Shown one piece after another: positions 26,766 to 35,470 of a DNA stretch of 64,000 nt. The stretch spans positions 1-64,000 of the forward strand of contig NZ_JAHFZZ010000021.1 of assembly GCF_018603905.1 (NCBI RefSeq), given 5' to 3'. The DNA is from Nonomuraea sp. NEAU-A123 (lineage in GTDB: Bacteria > Actinomycetota > Actinomycetes > Streptosporangiales > Streptosporangiaceae). The translations under genes and the position numbers were made by a program. Position 1 is the stretch's first letter. Every line of letters starts with the position of its first letter. Under the pieces are notes generated by a model, which was not told the origin of the DNA, searched no databases, and saw nothing but the letters and a program-made list of their open reading frames with translations.

Positions 26766-27694
26766 CACGCTTTTCCGAACGAGGGGAGGAATCGCAGCCG
26801 TCTGGTGTTTCCCGCCGGGCCCGCCGTGGCGCGGGTCAGCGTCAGCCGCTTCTCGAAGTGCTGCTGGGCCACGGTGAGCAGCGTGGTCAGCACCAGATAC
26901 CAGATGGTCGCCACGAGCAGGAGCGGGATCGTCTTGTAGTTGCGGGAGTAGATCATCTGGGCGCTGTACAGCAGATCCGGGGTGGCCAGGACACTCACCA
27001 GCGAGGTGAACTTCAGCATCGAGATGAGGTCGTTGCCGATCGGCGGGATGACGATGCGCAGCGCCTGCGGGAGCACGATCCGCCGCATCACCTGGGATGT
27101 GGACATTCCGATCACCAGCGCGGCCTCCGTCTGTCCCTTGGAGACCGCTTGGATTCCGGCGCGGATCATCTCCGCGGCGTACGCGCTCTCGGTCAGGGCG
27201 AGGCCGAGAATGGCCGCCGAGAACGACGAGATGACGGTGTTGGTGTCCCACGACCTCAGCACGGGACCGAAGGGGATGCCCAGCTTGAGCTCCGGGATCA
27301 GCGTGGCCAGGTTGAACCAGAACACCATCTGCACCAGGGGCGGCACACCGCGGAAGAACCACAACCACAGCCAGCTCACCGACCTGAACAACGGGTTGGC
27401 GGAGAGCCGCATCATCGCCAGCAGGATGCCGAGGGCCAGCCCGAACACCATGGCGAGCACGGTCAGCTCGAGGGTCGTGACGAGACCGCCGAGGATCTCG
27501 GCGTCGAAGAGATACTCGAGCACCACCGACCAGCGCATGTTCTCGTTCGTGACCAGCAGGTGCACGAACATCGCGATCAGCAGGAGGAGCACAACCCCTC
27601 CCACCCACCACCACGGATGCCGGAGCGGCACTTTTCGCACGCCCTGGGCGCTGCGGAACGTACCGCCCTCTGCCGGGTCGCTGGCAACCGTCAT
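26765..27694 (-). CDS. Polar amino acid ABC transporter, permease
   Basis: A 309-residue inner-membrane permease of the His/Glu/Gln/Arg family. A first helix lies at about 35-55, then a five-helix core with GLVTTLELTVLAMVFGLALG (about 75-94), FFRGVPPLVQMVF and the EAA-loop EAALVIGMSTSQVMRRIVLPQALRI (about 200-224), which contacts the ATPase. Only one permease gene is present, so it probably forms a homodimer. ATG 27694 is chosen because AAGGAG lies 6 bases upstream; the longer GTG start at 27709 overlaps that site. It is in an operon with the binding protein (33-base gap) and the ATPase. Confidence 0.92.
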
Positions 27695-27727
27695 CGTCGG
27701 CTCCTTCACGGGGTGGGGTAGGGCGGG

Positions 27728-28612
27728 TCAGCCTTCGGGGTTGGCCTTGGTGATGAGGACGGCGGTCTTGAGGTCGCCCTGGCTGGTCACGCCCCAGCCG
27801 GAACGGATCTTGGCGTACGTGCCGTCGTCGATGACCGCTTGGAGCGCCGCCTTGAGCGCCGGGCCCAGCGGGCTGTCCTTCTTCACGCCCAGGCCGTTGT
27901 AGACGGCGTTCACGAGCAGATCTGAGGTTTCGAGCTGGCCGGTCTGCTTCGCGCTGTACTTCAGCTTGCCGGAGCCGGCGGCGACCAGCTGGACCCGGCC
28001 CGAGGTGACGGCCAGCTCAGCGGAGGGCTGGTCCTTGAACTGCTGGATCTTCATGGGGTTCGAGCCGCAGGTCTTGGCGTTGTTCTCGGTGAGGTACTTG
28101 TACTCCCACGCCCCGGTGAGCACCGCCACGGTCTTGCCGCACGTGTCCTGGATCGCCTTGATGTTCAGCCCAGACCCCTTCTTCCAGCCGAAGGCGGTCC
28201 CCTCCTTCTGGAGGGGGACGAAGTCCAGGCTCTCCAAACGCTCGGAGGTCACCCCGAGGGAGGCCACGGCCACGTCGTACCGGCCGTTGTCCAGCCCGGG
28301 GATGATCATGTCGAAGCCGGTCGCCGTGTACGTGAAGGCCACGCCCATCTTGGCCGACAGCGCCTTGGCCAGCTCCACGCTCCAGCCCTTGATCTGGCCG
28401 CTCTCGACGTACTCCTCAGGTGCCCAGTCTCCGAAGACCGCGACCTTGGCGTTGGTGAGGTCCTTGGGGACGAGCTTGGCGATCGCCGGATCTCCGGCCG
28501 GCTGCTTCGCCGGCGCGGTCGCGGCCCCCACTGTGCTCGGGGAGGTGCCGCCACAGGCCGAGAGGAGGAGTGCCGCGCACAACGGCAGCGCGATCTTGCA
28601 GATACCGGTCAT
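27728..28612 (-). CDS. Amino-acid-type ABC transporter substrate-binding lipoprotein
   Basis: A 294-residue extracellular solute-binding protein of family 3 (polar amino acids). The lipoprotein signal ends in the lipobox LLLSAC, with the lipidated Cys at about residue 20. A threonine/alanine/proline linker precedes the two-lobed domain with GWSVELAKALSAKMGV, GRYDVAVASLGVTSERLESLDF and TCGKTVAVLTGAWEYKYL. It delivers ligand to the permease encoded next. The start ATG at 28612 overlaps the kinase stop (ATGA) and has AAGGA 6 bases upstream. The ligand is inferred to be a fructosyl amino acid or the like from the adjacent kinase and deglycase genes. Confidence 0.9.
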   Translation of the reverse strand: MTGICKIALPLCAALLLSACGGTSPSTVGAATAPAKQPAGDPAIAKLVPKDLTNAKVAVFGDWAPEEYVESGQIKGWSVELAKALSAKMGVAFTYTATGFDMIIPGLDNGRYDVAVASLGVTSERLESLDFVPLQKEGTAFGWKKGSGLNIKAIQDTCGKTVAVLTGAWEYKYLTENNAKTCGSNPMKIQQFKDQPSAELAVTSGRVQLVAAGSGKLKYSAKQTGQLETSDLLVNAVYNGLGVKKDSPLGPALKAALQAVIDDGTYAKIRSGWGVTSQGDLKTAVLITKANPEG

Positions 28613-29454
28613 GTCCATTCCTTTGCTGCTAAGGCGGTTAGGTGGGTCAGATCCGAGGACATCGGCGAGGGGTGCCCGAAGGCGCCGAGGGAGGTGCAGA
28701 CCTGGGCGGCGTGCGCGGACGCGCGCCGGAGGGCCGCCCGCTTGCCCAGGCCGGAGGTCAGGCCGGTCAGGACATGCGCGATGAAGGTGTCTCCGGCCCC
28801 CAGCGTGTCGACCACGTCGACCCGCACGGCCGGCTCCGCGAGCAGCTCGCGGCCGTCGAACAGCAGCGCGCCCGCCGCTCCCCGGGTCGCCACGGCGACT
28901 CGGGCGCCCTCGCCGCAGGCCCAGCGCAGGAGGTCGCCGGTCTCCGCCTCGCTCAGCTGCGAGGCCGAGAAGAAGGCATAGCTGACCTGCGGGATCACCT
29001 TGGCCGCGTAGTCGTCGCCGGTGTGCGCGTCGAAGTCGAACGAGAGGGGCACGCGCTCCGCGATGGCCGTGAGCTGCTCGTCCAGGTGCGCCGAGTAGCT
29101 GGAGTGCGCGAGCTCGTGGGTCGCGATGAAGTCCAGCTCCTCGTCCTCGAGCCGGAACCGGGCCACCCCCCGGTCGTACGGGCCGAAGGTGCGCTCGCCG
29201 CCGACATTGATGACCGTGGCGTATCCCGTCGGCCCGGCCGGCCGGCGCAGGTGCGAGACGTCGACCCCTTCCGCCCGCAGGGCCTCGGCGAGCTGATCGC
29301 CGCGCTGGTCCTGCCCGGCCGCGCCGATGTAGGAAGCGCGCGCGCCGGAACGCGCCGCGTGAACGGCCACGTTCACGCAGTTGCCGCCCGGATACATGCG
29401 CGCCGCCTCCGGGTAGCAGTCGGTGATGTTGTCGCCAACAGCGGCGAGCCGCAT
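28609..29454 (-). CDS. FrlD-like fructosamine kinase (PfkB family)
   Basis: A 281-residue ribokinase/PfkB family sugar kinase. The N-terminus MRLAAVGDNITDCYPEAARM and the GGNCVNVAVHAARSG motif closely follow the pattern of E. coli fructoselysine 6-kinase FrlD (GDNCVDIYP, GGNAVNVAV). The C-terminal PfkB signature with catalytic Asp is DTLGAGDTFIAHVL (about 227-240). The predicted reaction is ATP-dependent phosphorylation of a fructosyl amino acid at C6. The gene overlaps the deglycase stop by one base (TGATG) and the binding-protein gene by four, so kinase, deglycase and importer form one transcript. Confidence 0.85.
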   Translation of the reverse strand: MRLAAVGDNITDCYPEAARMYPGGNCVNVAVHAARSGARASYIGAAGQDQRGDQLAEALRAEGVDVSHLRRPAGPTGYATVINVGGERTFGPYDRGVARFRLEDEELDFIATHELAHSSYSAHLDEQLTAIAERVPLSFDFDAHTGDDYAAKVIPQVSYAFFSASQLSEAETGDLLRWACGEGARVAVATRGAAGALLFDGRELLAEPAVRVDVVDTLGAGDTFIAHVLTGLTSGLGKRAALRRASAHAAQVCTSLGAFGHPSPMSSDLTHLTALAAKEWT

Positions 29455-30485
29455 CAGTACTCGACCCTCCACATGTAGCGGCGCTCGTTCAGCGGACGGC
29501 CGGAGAACGCCTCGAAGTGCTGGGCCAGCCGGGCGGTCACGCAGCTCGCCATGACGAACGCGCCGATGGTGCCGCGCTGCCGCGCCGGCACCCCGGGCAG
29601 CGACAGCGCGGCGCTGTCGATGACGTGGTTGCGGGTGTTGTACCGCTCCAGGAAGCGGATGGCCCGCTGTCCCATCGGTCGGGTGGCGTCCTCGCCGAGC
29701 AGCACGATCACCGGTACGTCGCCGTCGACGACCTCGAAGGCGCCGTGCAGGAATTCACCCGAGCCCGTGGCGACCGCGTGCTTGGTCTGCATCTCCTGCA
29801 GGTAGCAGGCGGCGAAGGTCTGGGCCGCGCCCTCCAGGGGGCCGGAGCCGAGGACGTACACGCAGGCCTCGTCCGTACACGCGGCCGCGATGTCGCGCAG
29901 GTGGTCGTCCAACTCGTGCACCGAGGTCTCGAAGGCCGCCGAGCAGTTGCGGAAGGCGGACACGGCCTCGTCGTAGTCGTCGGCGACGCCCTGCGCCTTG
30001 AGCAGGGCGTACGCGATGAATCCCTGGAGTACCTGCTTGGCCTCCACGCTGCGGTGGAGCACCACGTCGGCCGCCTCCTTGGCGACGATGCTCTCCGGGT
30101 CCTTCGTGACGAGCAGCACCGGCGCCCCGGCCTCCCGGGCGAAACGGACGGCCCGCGCCGTCTCGGGGGTGCCGCCGTTGGTGCTGCCGGCGATCACGAT
30201 CGAGTCAGGGCCGAGAGCGGCGGGCTTGCGCAGCAGGAACTCGTCCGCGTTGAGGGCAAGGGCCGGGATCGGGGAGCGTTCCAGGAGGAAGCGCATGGCG
30301 CCGAACATGAACAGCGATCCGCCACAGCCCACCAGGTAGATGGCACGAGTCGTCGGCCTGAGCGCCTTCTCCACGAAACCGGTCACCTGGGCCTCGATCT
30401 CCGGCGTCACCGCCTGATCGAGGTCGGCGCGGAAAGTCTCGGGAATCCGCCCCAAAGGACGGAGGGGCTGGCGGACCTGGCTCAT
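29454..30485 (-). CDS. FrlB-like fructosamine-6-phosphate deglycase (SIS domains)
   Basis: A 343-residue double-SIS protein related to GlmS isomerase domains. SIS1 (about 35-165) contains IYLVGCGGSLFMFGAMRF and GSTNGGTPETARAVRFA. SIS2 (about 190-320) contains YVLGSGPLEGAA and the catalytic SGEFLHGAFEVVDG, keeping the Glu and His used by FrlB/FraB. The C-terminal RPLNERRYMWRVEY matches the FrlB ending (DERRYYGGLVEY). It should split fructosamine-6-phosphate into glucose-6-phosphate and an amino acid. ATG 30485 has GGGAG 7 bases upstream. It is the first gene of the operon, right behind the candidate LacI operator. Confidence 0.85.
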   Translation of the reverse strand: MSQVRQPLRPLGRIPETFRADLDQAVTPEIEAQVTGFVEKALRPTTRAIYLVGCGGSLFMFGAMRFLLERSPIPALALNADEFLLRKPAALGPDSIVIAGSTNGGTPETARAVRFAREAGAPVLLVTKDPESIVAKEAADVVLHRSVEAKQVLQGFIAYALLKAQGVADDYDEAVSAFRNCSAAFETSVHELDDHLRDIAAACTDEACVYVLGSGPLEGAAQTFAACYLQEMQTKHAVATGSGEFLHGAFEVVDGDVPVIVLLGEDATRPMGQRAIRFLERYNTRNHVIDSAALSLPGVPARQRGTIGAFVMASCVTARLAQHFEAFSGRPLNERRYMWRVEY

Positions 30486-30499
30486 CGGGCGCTCCCATG

Positions 30500-30513
30500 T
30501 GAGATCGATCTCA
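30500..30513. promoter_or_regulatory. Perfect LacI-type operator upstream of the fructosamine operon
   Basis: TGAGATCGATCTCA is a 14-bp perfect palindrome with the central CG typical of LacI-family operators. It lies 15 bases upstream of the first ATG (30485) of the seven-gene minus-strand operon whose last gene encodes a LacI regulator. Binding there would block transcription start or elongation. Confidence 0.65.
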
Positions 30514-30589
30514 GAATGAGGTAGATGATGCCGGTCCGTGAACAGGCGCGTCAAGGCTGACCGACGGGAATCCGCTGCCCCGGCCCTGA

Positions 30590-31315
30590 TCATCTGGGGT
30601 CGGTACCCAGGAAGACCTCTCGCACTGCCGGGGCGGCCAGCACCTCCTCGGGGCGGCCGTCGCCGATGATGCGGCCGGCCGCCAGGCAGAGCAGGCGGTC
30701 CACCGTGCCGGTCAGCGCCCGTACGACGTGCTCGATCCAGATCACGGCCAGCCCGTCCCGCGCGCGGGCCGTCGCGATGATCTCCACCAGCTCCGTCACC
30801 TCGGGGTCAGTCAGGCCGCCGGCCACCTCGTCCAGGAGCAGCAGCTTCGGGCGGGTCGAGAGGGCGCGGGCGAGTTCGAGGCGTTTGCGGTGGAGCAGGC
30901 CTAGCCGCTCGGCGGGGCGGTCGGCCAGCTCCGTCAGGCCGGTCTCCGCCAGCACCCGAATGGCGAGCGAGAGGCCGGCCCGGCCGCGTGCCCCGGCGCC
31001 CTGCTCCGCCGCGACCAGCAGGTTCTCCAGTACGGTCATGCCCTCGAAGGGCCGCGGGACCTGATACGTACGGCCGATGCCGAGGCGGCACCGCGCTGAG
31101 GCATCGAGCCGCGTCACCGGGCGGCCGTCGAAGCGGACCTCGCCCGCGTCCGGCGCCAGGTCGCCGGAGATGATCCCGAACAGGCTCGTCTTGCCCGCGC
31201 CGTTCGGCCCGACGACGCCGACCGCCTCGCCCGGCCGTACGGCGAGCGACAACGAGTCGGCGACCGTCACGCGGCCGAACCGCTTGGTGATCCGGTCGAG
31301 CTCCAGCACGTTCAC
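30590..31315 (-). CDS. Branched-chain-type ABC transporter ATP-binding protein (LivG-like)
   Basis: A 241-residue ABC ATPase of the hydrophobic amino acid (HAAT) family. Walker A is GPNGAGKTS (about 36-44), the Q-loop lies in RTYQVPRPFEGM (about 85-96), Walker B is LLLLDEVAGGLTDPE (about 157-171) and the H-loop is WIEHVV. The signature region reads ERLGLLHRKRLELARAL, without the usual SYG/SGGQ core. The GTG at 31315 overlaps the LivM stop (GTGA). It is the only ATPase in this transporter operon, as no LivF-type gene follows. The next gene downstream starts the separate fructosamine operon. Confidence 0.88.
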   Translation of the reverse strand: MNVLELDRITKRFGRVTVADSLSLAVRPGEAVGVVGPNGAGKTSLFGIISGDLAPDAGEVRFDGRPVTRLDASARCRLGIGRTYQVPRPFEGMTVLENLLVAAEQGAGARGRAGLSLAIRVLAETGLTELADRPAERLGLLHRKRLELARALSTRPKLLLLDEVAGGLTDPEVTELVEIIATARARDGLAVIWIEHVVRALTGTVDRLLCLAAGRIIGDGRPEEVLAAPAVREVFLGTDPR

Positions 31316-32241
31316 TCCAGCCGATAGCCGATGGGAAAGACGGGCCGCCCCAGCCGTCCCCAGAGGCCGCGCGGGGCGAAGAGGGTGACGGCGATGGCCA
31401 CGGCGCCGAGCAGGACCAGGTACCACGGGCCGTACCCGGACAGGGCCTGTTGCAGGCCGAAGAAGATCAGCGCGCCGGCCACGGGACCCTCGATCGTGCC
31501 GATGCCGCCGATGAGGACCATGAACATCATCGAGACGCTGTACTGCACTCCAAAGATCGACCCGGGCTGGACGTACAGGGTGTACACGAAGAGCAGCGCC
31601 CCGACCGCGCCGGTTCCGGACGCGGCCAGGCAGTACGCCCACCGCCGCGTGCGGTCCACCCGGACGCCGGAGCTCGCCGCCGCCACCGGGTCGCTCTGTA
31701 CGGCGCGCGCTCGCAGCCCGAACCCGCCGCGGGCCAGGAGCCAGACGCCGAGCACCGAGCAGGCGGCCAGGCCGAGCGCCCACCAGTAGGTGACCGCCTG
31801 GCGTACCAGAGGCTCGTAGCCGCCGAGCCCCGGCAGGGCGACGCCGGTGTTGCCGCCGAGTGCGGGCGACAGCGTGACGGCCAGCCGGAAGATCTCCGCC
31901 AGGACCCAGGTCGCCACCGCGAAGTGGCCGCCGGACAGCCGCAGGACGGGGAAGGAGACCGGCACCGCGACCGCGCCCGCGACCAGGGCCGCGAGCGGGA
32001 TGCCGAGGAACGGGTCGAGCCCGCGGGCGGCGAGCAGGTAGAGGGCGTAGGCGCCGATGCCGAGGTAGGCCTGCTGCCCGAACGAGGTCAGACCGGCGAA
32101 GCCGGCCAGCAGGTTCCACAGCGTGGCCAGGGCCACCAGGGAGAACAAGCCGATCAGCGGCTGCTCGGCCACCGGGCCCAGGGTGTACGGCACGGCCGCC
32201 AGCGCCAGTAGCAGGACGGTCGCCGCGATGACCCGCGTCAT
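31312..32241 (-). CDS. Branched-chain-type ABC transporter permease (LivM-like)
   Basis: A 309-residue membrane protein with about nine or ten helices. Family motifs are TLWNLLAGFAGLTSFGQQAYLGIGAYA (about 41-67), the GLRARAVQSDPVAAASSGVRV cytoplasmic loop that docks the ATPase, and VLIGGIGTIEGPVAGALIF (about 240-258). It overlaps both neighbours by 4 bases. It pairs with the LivH-like subunit to import hydrophobic amino acids, amides or aromatic acids; the substrate of this system is unknown. An in-frame extension upstream of 32241 overlaps livH and is rejected. Confidence 0.9.
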   Translation of the reverse strand: MTRVIAATVLLLALAAVPYTLGPVAEQPLIGLFSLVALATLWNLLAGFAGLTSFGQQAYLGIGAYALYLLAARGLDPFLGIPLAALVAGAVAVPVSFPVLRLSGGHFAVATWVLAEIFRLAVTLSPALGGNTGVALPGLGGYEPLVRQAVTYWWALGLAACSVLGVWLLARGGFGLRARAVQSDPVAAASSGVRVDRTRRWAYCLAASGTGAVGALLFVYTLYVQPGSIFGVQYSVSMMFMVLIGGIGTIEGPVAGALIFFGLQQALSGYGPWYLVLLGAVAIAVTLFAPRGLWGRLGRPVFPIGYRLE

Positions 32242-33095
32242 GAGAGCAGCCCGCGCGGCCGTACGACGAGCACGGTGAAGAACAGCACGTGTACGGCGAG
32301 GACGGCGAAGCGGACGTCCCACAGGCCCACGAGCTGCTGCGTCACCCCGAGCACGATGCCGCCGAGCAGCGTCCCCCACAGCGAGCCGAGCCCGCCGACG
32401 ACGACCGCCTCGAAGGCGAAGATCAGCGTCAGACCGCCCGCGTAGGGGTCGAAGGTGGCGGTCAGCCCGATGTACACCCCGGCCAGTACGGCCGTGGCCA
32501 CGGCGATGCCCGCCACGCAGGCGAACACCGGCCGCACCCGGATGCCGACCAGCCGGGCCGTCTCCAGATCGTCGGCCGTGGCGCGGATCCGCCGCCCGAA
32601 CGCCGTGCGCCTCAGCAGCAGGTGCAGCGTGCCGAGCACCGCCACGGCCAGCAGGAACCCGATCACCCGCAGCCAGGACAGCGTCAGGTCGCCGATCGTG
32701 AACCCGGCCATCGCCAGGCGCCCGCCGTCCAGCGAACGCGGATCGGCCGACGCGCCTGTGACCAGCAGGTTCTGGATCATGACCGACAGCCCGAACGTCA
32801 CCAGCACCGGAGCGAGCACCCCGCCCCGCAGCGCCCGCTGGAACAGCACCAGTTGCAGCAGCACACCGGCCGCGAAGGCGATGGGCAGGATCAGCGGCAG
32901 CGTGACCGCCACCGGGACGCCGAGACCTGTCGCCAGCACCAGCGCGAGATAGGCGCCGCACACCGCCAGGTCGCCATGGGCGATGTTGACCAGCCGCATG
33001 ACGCCGAATGCGAGCGACAGCCCGCAGGCGATGAGTGCGTACGCCCCGCCCAGCAGCACGCCCTGCACGATCCCCGTGACCAACCCCATGATCAT
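32238..33095 (-). CDS. Branched-chain-type ABC transporter permease (LivH-like)
   Basis: A 285-residue permease with about eight helices. Characteristic segments are GVLLGGAYALIACGLSLAFGVMRLVNIAHGDL (about 12-43), the RRIRATADDLETARLVGI loop (about 175-192), and FEAVVVGGLGSLWGTLLGGI near 228-247. The ATG at 33095 overlaps the binding-protein stop (ATGA); an ATG two codons later is possible. It is the second gene of the four-gene importer operon. Confidence 0.9.
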   Translation of the reverse strand: MIMGLVTGIVQGVLLGGAYALIACGLSLAFGVMRLVNIAHGDLAVCGAYLALVLATGLGVPVAVTLPLILPIAFAAGVLLQLVLFQRALRGGVLAPVLVTFGLSVMIQNLLVTGASADPRSLDGGRLAMAGFTIGDLTLSWLRVIGFLLAVAVLGTLHLLLRRTAFGRRIRATADDLETARLVGIRVRPVFACVAGIAVATAVLAGVYIGLTATFDPYAGGLTLIFAFEAVVVGGLGSLWGTLLGGIVLGVTQQLVGLWDVRFAVLAVHVLFFTVLVVRPRGLLS

Positions 33096-34348
33096 CGCAG
33101 CGGCTTGACCTCGCCCTGGGCGGGGATCGCCGGATCCAGTGAATTGTCCACGATGACCAGCTCGTACTTCCCCGAGCCGGCCTTCCGCCACTGGCCGAGC
33201 AGGTCGGGCGCCAGCGAGACGTTCTTCGACGGGCCCGCGGTGAAGTCGTACTTGCCGCTGATCGCCTGTCCCTTCAGTGTGCCGATCGCCGCCGCGAGCG
33301 CCGAACGGTCCTTCGGGTCGGCCGCGGCCTTGAAGGCGGCGACCGCGATCTCGAACAGCGCGTGGTTGAAGCCCATCGGCGGCGTCCACTGCCGCCCGGT
33401 GCCGCTGACATAGCCGTCGGCGAACGCCTGGGCGGTGGTGCCGTCCAGCGACGAGCGGTAGGGGAAGCCGGACGACCACCAGACGGGCGCGACGATGTTC
33501 TCCGCCAGCTCGCCGAGGGTCTCGGCGACGCTGGGGAACAGCATGGCCTTCGCCACGGACACGACCTTCGGCCGGAACCGGTTCTGCGCGGCCTGCCGCC
33601 AGAACGTCACCCAGTCCGGCGGGATCGGCGCCGCCTGGAGGATCTCCACATCCCCCTTCTTGAAGGCCGAGATGATCGAGGTGTAGTCCTGCGCGCCGTC
33701 CTCGTAGGCGCCGGAGCCGACCAGCTTCCAGCCCAGCTCCTTGGACTTGGCCGTCACGAACTTCCGGTACAGCTCGCCGTCGGTGTCGTTCGGCCACAGG
33801 CCGCCGACCACGTGGTTGGTGCCGAGTCCGGCCCACAGCTCGGCGAACACGCCGACCTCCTGCTGTGTGCCGATGAAGTGCAGGTAGGAGTAGGTCGGCG
33901 CGGCCCGCCCGGTGGCCCAGATCTCCCACGGGCAGATCGTCGCCACGCAGGGGACCTGCGCGGCCTCGCACTGGTCCGACACCGGGTTCGTGGTGTCCGG
34001 CGTGGAGGTGGCCAGCACGATGTCCACCTTGTCCTGCTGGATGAGCTCGGCCGCGACCTGGGCGGCGCGGGCGGCGTTCGACTGCGTGTCCTTGGTGACG
34101 ATCTCGACGGGGTACGTCTTCCCGCCGATGGACAGGCCCTTGGCCAGGGCTGTGCGGACCTTGCCGAGCACGTAGTCGTTCGACTCGCCGAAGACCGCCA
34201 GCGGGCCGGTCTGCGGGCTGACATAGCCGATCTTCAGGCTCTGGCTCGTCCCGGCCGGACTCTCCTTGAGCCCCGACGAGCAACCGGCGAGGGCCGCCGT
34301 ACCGAGCACGCCGAGAAACGCGCGCCGTGTCGGCTTGATGGTGTCCAC
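33092..34348 (-). CDS. Branched-chain-type ABC transporter substrate-binding lipoprotein
   Basis: A 418-residue periplasmic-binding-protein type 1 fold receptor (Leu/Ile/Val family). The N-terminus has a twin-arginine-like RRAFLGVLGTAALAGC with a lipobox, so it is probably exported by Tat and lipid-anchored. The mature domain has IGYVSPQTGPLAVFGESND (about 42-60), NAARAAQVAAELIQQDKVDIVL and TNPVSDQCEAAQVPCV. The GTG start at 34348 has GGAGG close upstream; the frame's longer start runs into the divergent promoter. It is divergent from an AraC-family regulator that probably controls the operon. Ligand unknown. Confidence 0.9.
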   Translation of the reverse strand: MDTIKPTRRAFLGVLGTAALAGCSSGLKESPAGTSQSLKIGYVSPQTGPLAVFGESNDYVLGKVRTALAKGLSIGGKTYPVEIVTKDTQSNAARAAQVAAELIQQDKVDIVLATSTPDTTNPVSDQCEAAQVPCVATICPWEIWATGRAAPTYSYLHFIGTQQEVGVFAELWAGLGTNHVVGGLWPNDTDGELYRKFVTAKSKELGWKLVGSGAYEDGAQDYTSIISAFKKGDVEILQAAPIPPDWVTFWRQAAQNRFRPKVVSVAKAMLFPSVAETLGELAENIVAPVWWSSGFPYRSSLDGTTAQAFADGYVSGTGRQWTPPMGFNHALFEIAVAAFKAAADPKDRSALAAAIGTLKGQAISGKYDFTAGPSKNVSLAPDLLGQWRKAGSGKYELVIVDNSLDPAIPAQGEVKPLR

Positions 34349-34446
34349 TGGCCGCCTCCGCTCCACGACAGGGCGTCCGAAACATTCTGAAATTTCCTGC
34401 CATGCGGGGTCTTGTTCGACAGGGAACATCGCTTGACTGCCAGTGC

Positions 34447-35460
34447 ATGGCTTCTCAAGCTGATCCCATGCCCTACCTCGCGCGAACCGGTGACGTACCT
34501 CAGGCCGAACGCCGGGACTACTGGCAGCACGTCGTCTCCGACGCCTTCGTCCCCCTGGAGGTGTCGTTCCCCCGCGCGGACGGCGCGTTCGACGGACTGC
34601 TGCGCGGCGCCACCATGGGCGCGCTGAGCATCTGCGACGTCGACACCGGCGCGCACGCCGCCCGTCGCACCCCCAAGCTCGTCACGACCTCACCCGCCGG
34701 GTGCTACAAGCTGGGCCTCATGGTCCGGGGCAGCGGTGTGCTCTGCCAGGACGGCCGCGAAGCGGCGCTGGCCCCGGGGGAGTTCGCCGTGTACGACACC
34801 GACCGCCCGTACACGCTGGCCTTCACGGAGGCGTCCCGGCTGCTCGTGCTGATCTTCCCACGCGCGATGCTCGGGCTGCCGCCCGACCGGATCGCGCGGG
34901 TGACCGCCACCACGCTCTCCGGACAGCACGGCCTCGGGGCGCTGCTCGGCCCGTTCCTGCTGGGGATCGGCGGGCTGCTCGGCGAGGTCGACGATCGCAG
35001 CGGTGTACGGCTGGCGGGCAACGTCGTGGACCTGGTCGCCACGACCCTGGCCGACCGCCTCGAGCTCACCGTGGCCGACTCCGACGGCGGCAGGCACGCC
35101 CTGTTCCTGCGGATCACCTCGTTCATCGAGGTACGGCTCGGCGACGCCGATCTCGGCCCCGGCGACATCGCGGCCGCGCATCACATCTCGACCCGCTACC
35201 TGCACAAGCTGTTCCACGCCGAGGGCACCACGGTGTCGACCTGGATCAGGGAACGTCGCCTGGAGCGATGCGGCCGCGACCTGCGCGATCCCCTGCAGAA
35301 TGCCCGGCCGGTGAGCGCGATCGGCACCAGATGGGGATATGCCGACGCCGCCCACTTCAGCCGGATCTTCAAAGCGGCGTTCGGGACCTCGCCGCGAGAG
35401 TACCGCCACGGTCAAGCGGTGTGCGCTCGGCGGCAAGACAGGGATTCGCCCCTGGCCTGA
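34447..35460 (+). CDS. AraC-family transcriptional regulator
   Basis: A 337-residue regulator. The N-terminal two thirds are a cupin-like AraC-binding domain of the FeaR/NphR kind (ERRDYWQHVVSDAFVPLEV near 20-38, VYDTDRPYTLAF near 117-128). The C-terminal ~100 residues have the double helix-turn-helix with DIAAAHHISTRYLHKLFHAEG and the second signature WGYADAAHFSRIFKAAFGTSPREYR. It is divergent from the HAAT transporter operon and 10 bases upstream of an SDR gene, so it probably activates both in response to the transported compound or a metabolite. Direct repeats CGACAGGG lie in the divergent region. Confidence 0.87.
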   Translation: MASQADPMPYLARTGDVPQAERRDYWQHVVSDAFVPLEVSFPRADGAFDGLLRGATMGALSICDVDTGAHAARRTPKLVTTSPAGCYKLGLMVRGSGVLCQDGREAALAPGEFAVYDTDRPYTLAFTEASRLLVLIFPRAMLGLPPDRIARVTATTLSGQHGLGALLGPFLLGIGGLLGEVDDRSGVRLAGNVVDLVATTLADRLELTVADSDGGRHALFLRITSFIEVRLGDADLGPGDIAAAHHISTRYLHKLFHAEGTTVSTWIRERRLERCGRDLRDPLQNARPVSAIGTRWGYADAAHFSRIFKAAFGTSPREYRHGQAVCARRQDRDSPLA

Positions 35461-35470
35461 CCATGAGTCC

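Noticed and set aside
26766..27614. In-frame N-terminal extension of the amino acid ABC ATPase
   Set aside because: It overlaps the permease gene in another frame, and the ATPase family starts at the ATG at 26765.
29454..30485. Glucosamine-6-phosphate synthase/deaminase-like SIS protein
   Set aside because: It lacks a glutaminase domain, ends like FrlB and is in an operon with a FrlD-like kinase, so deglycase is favoured.
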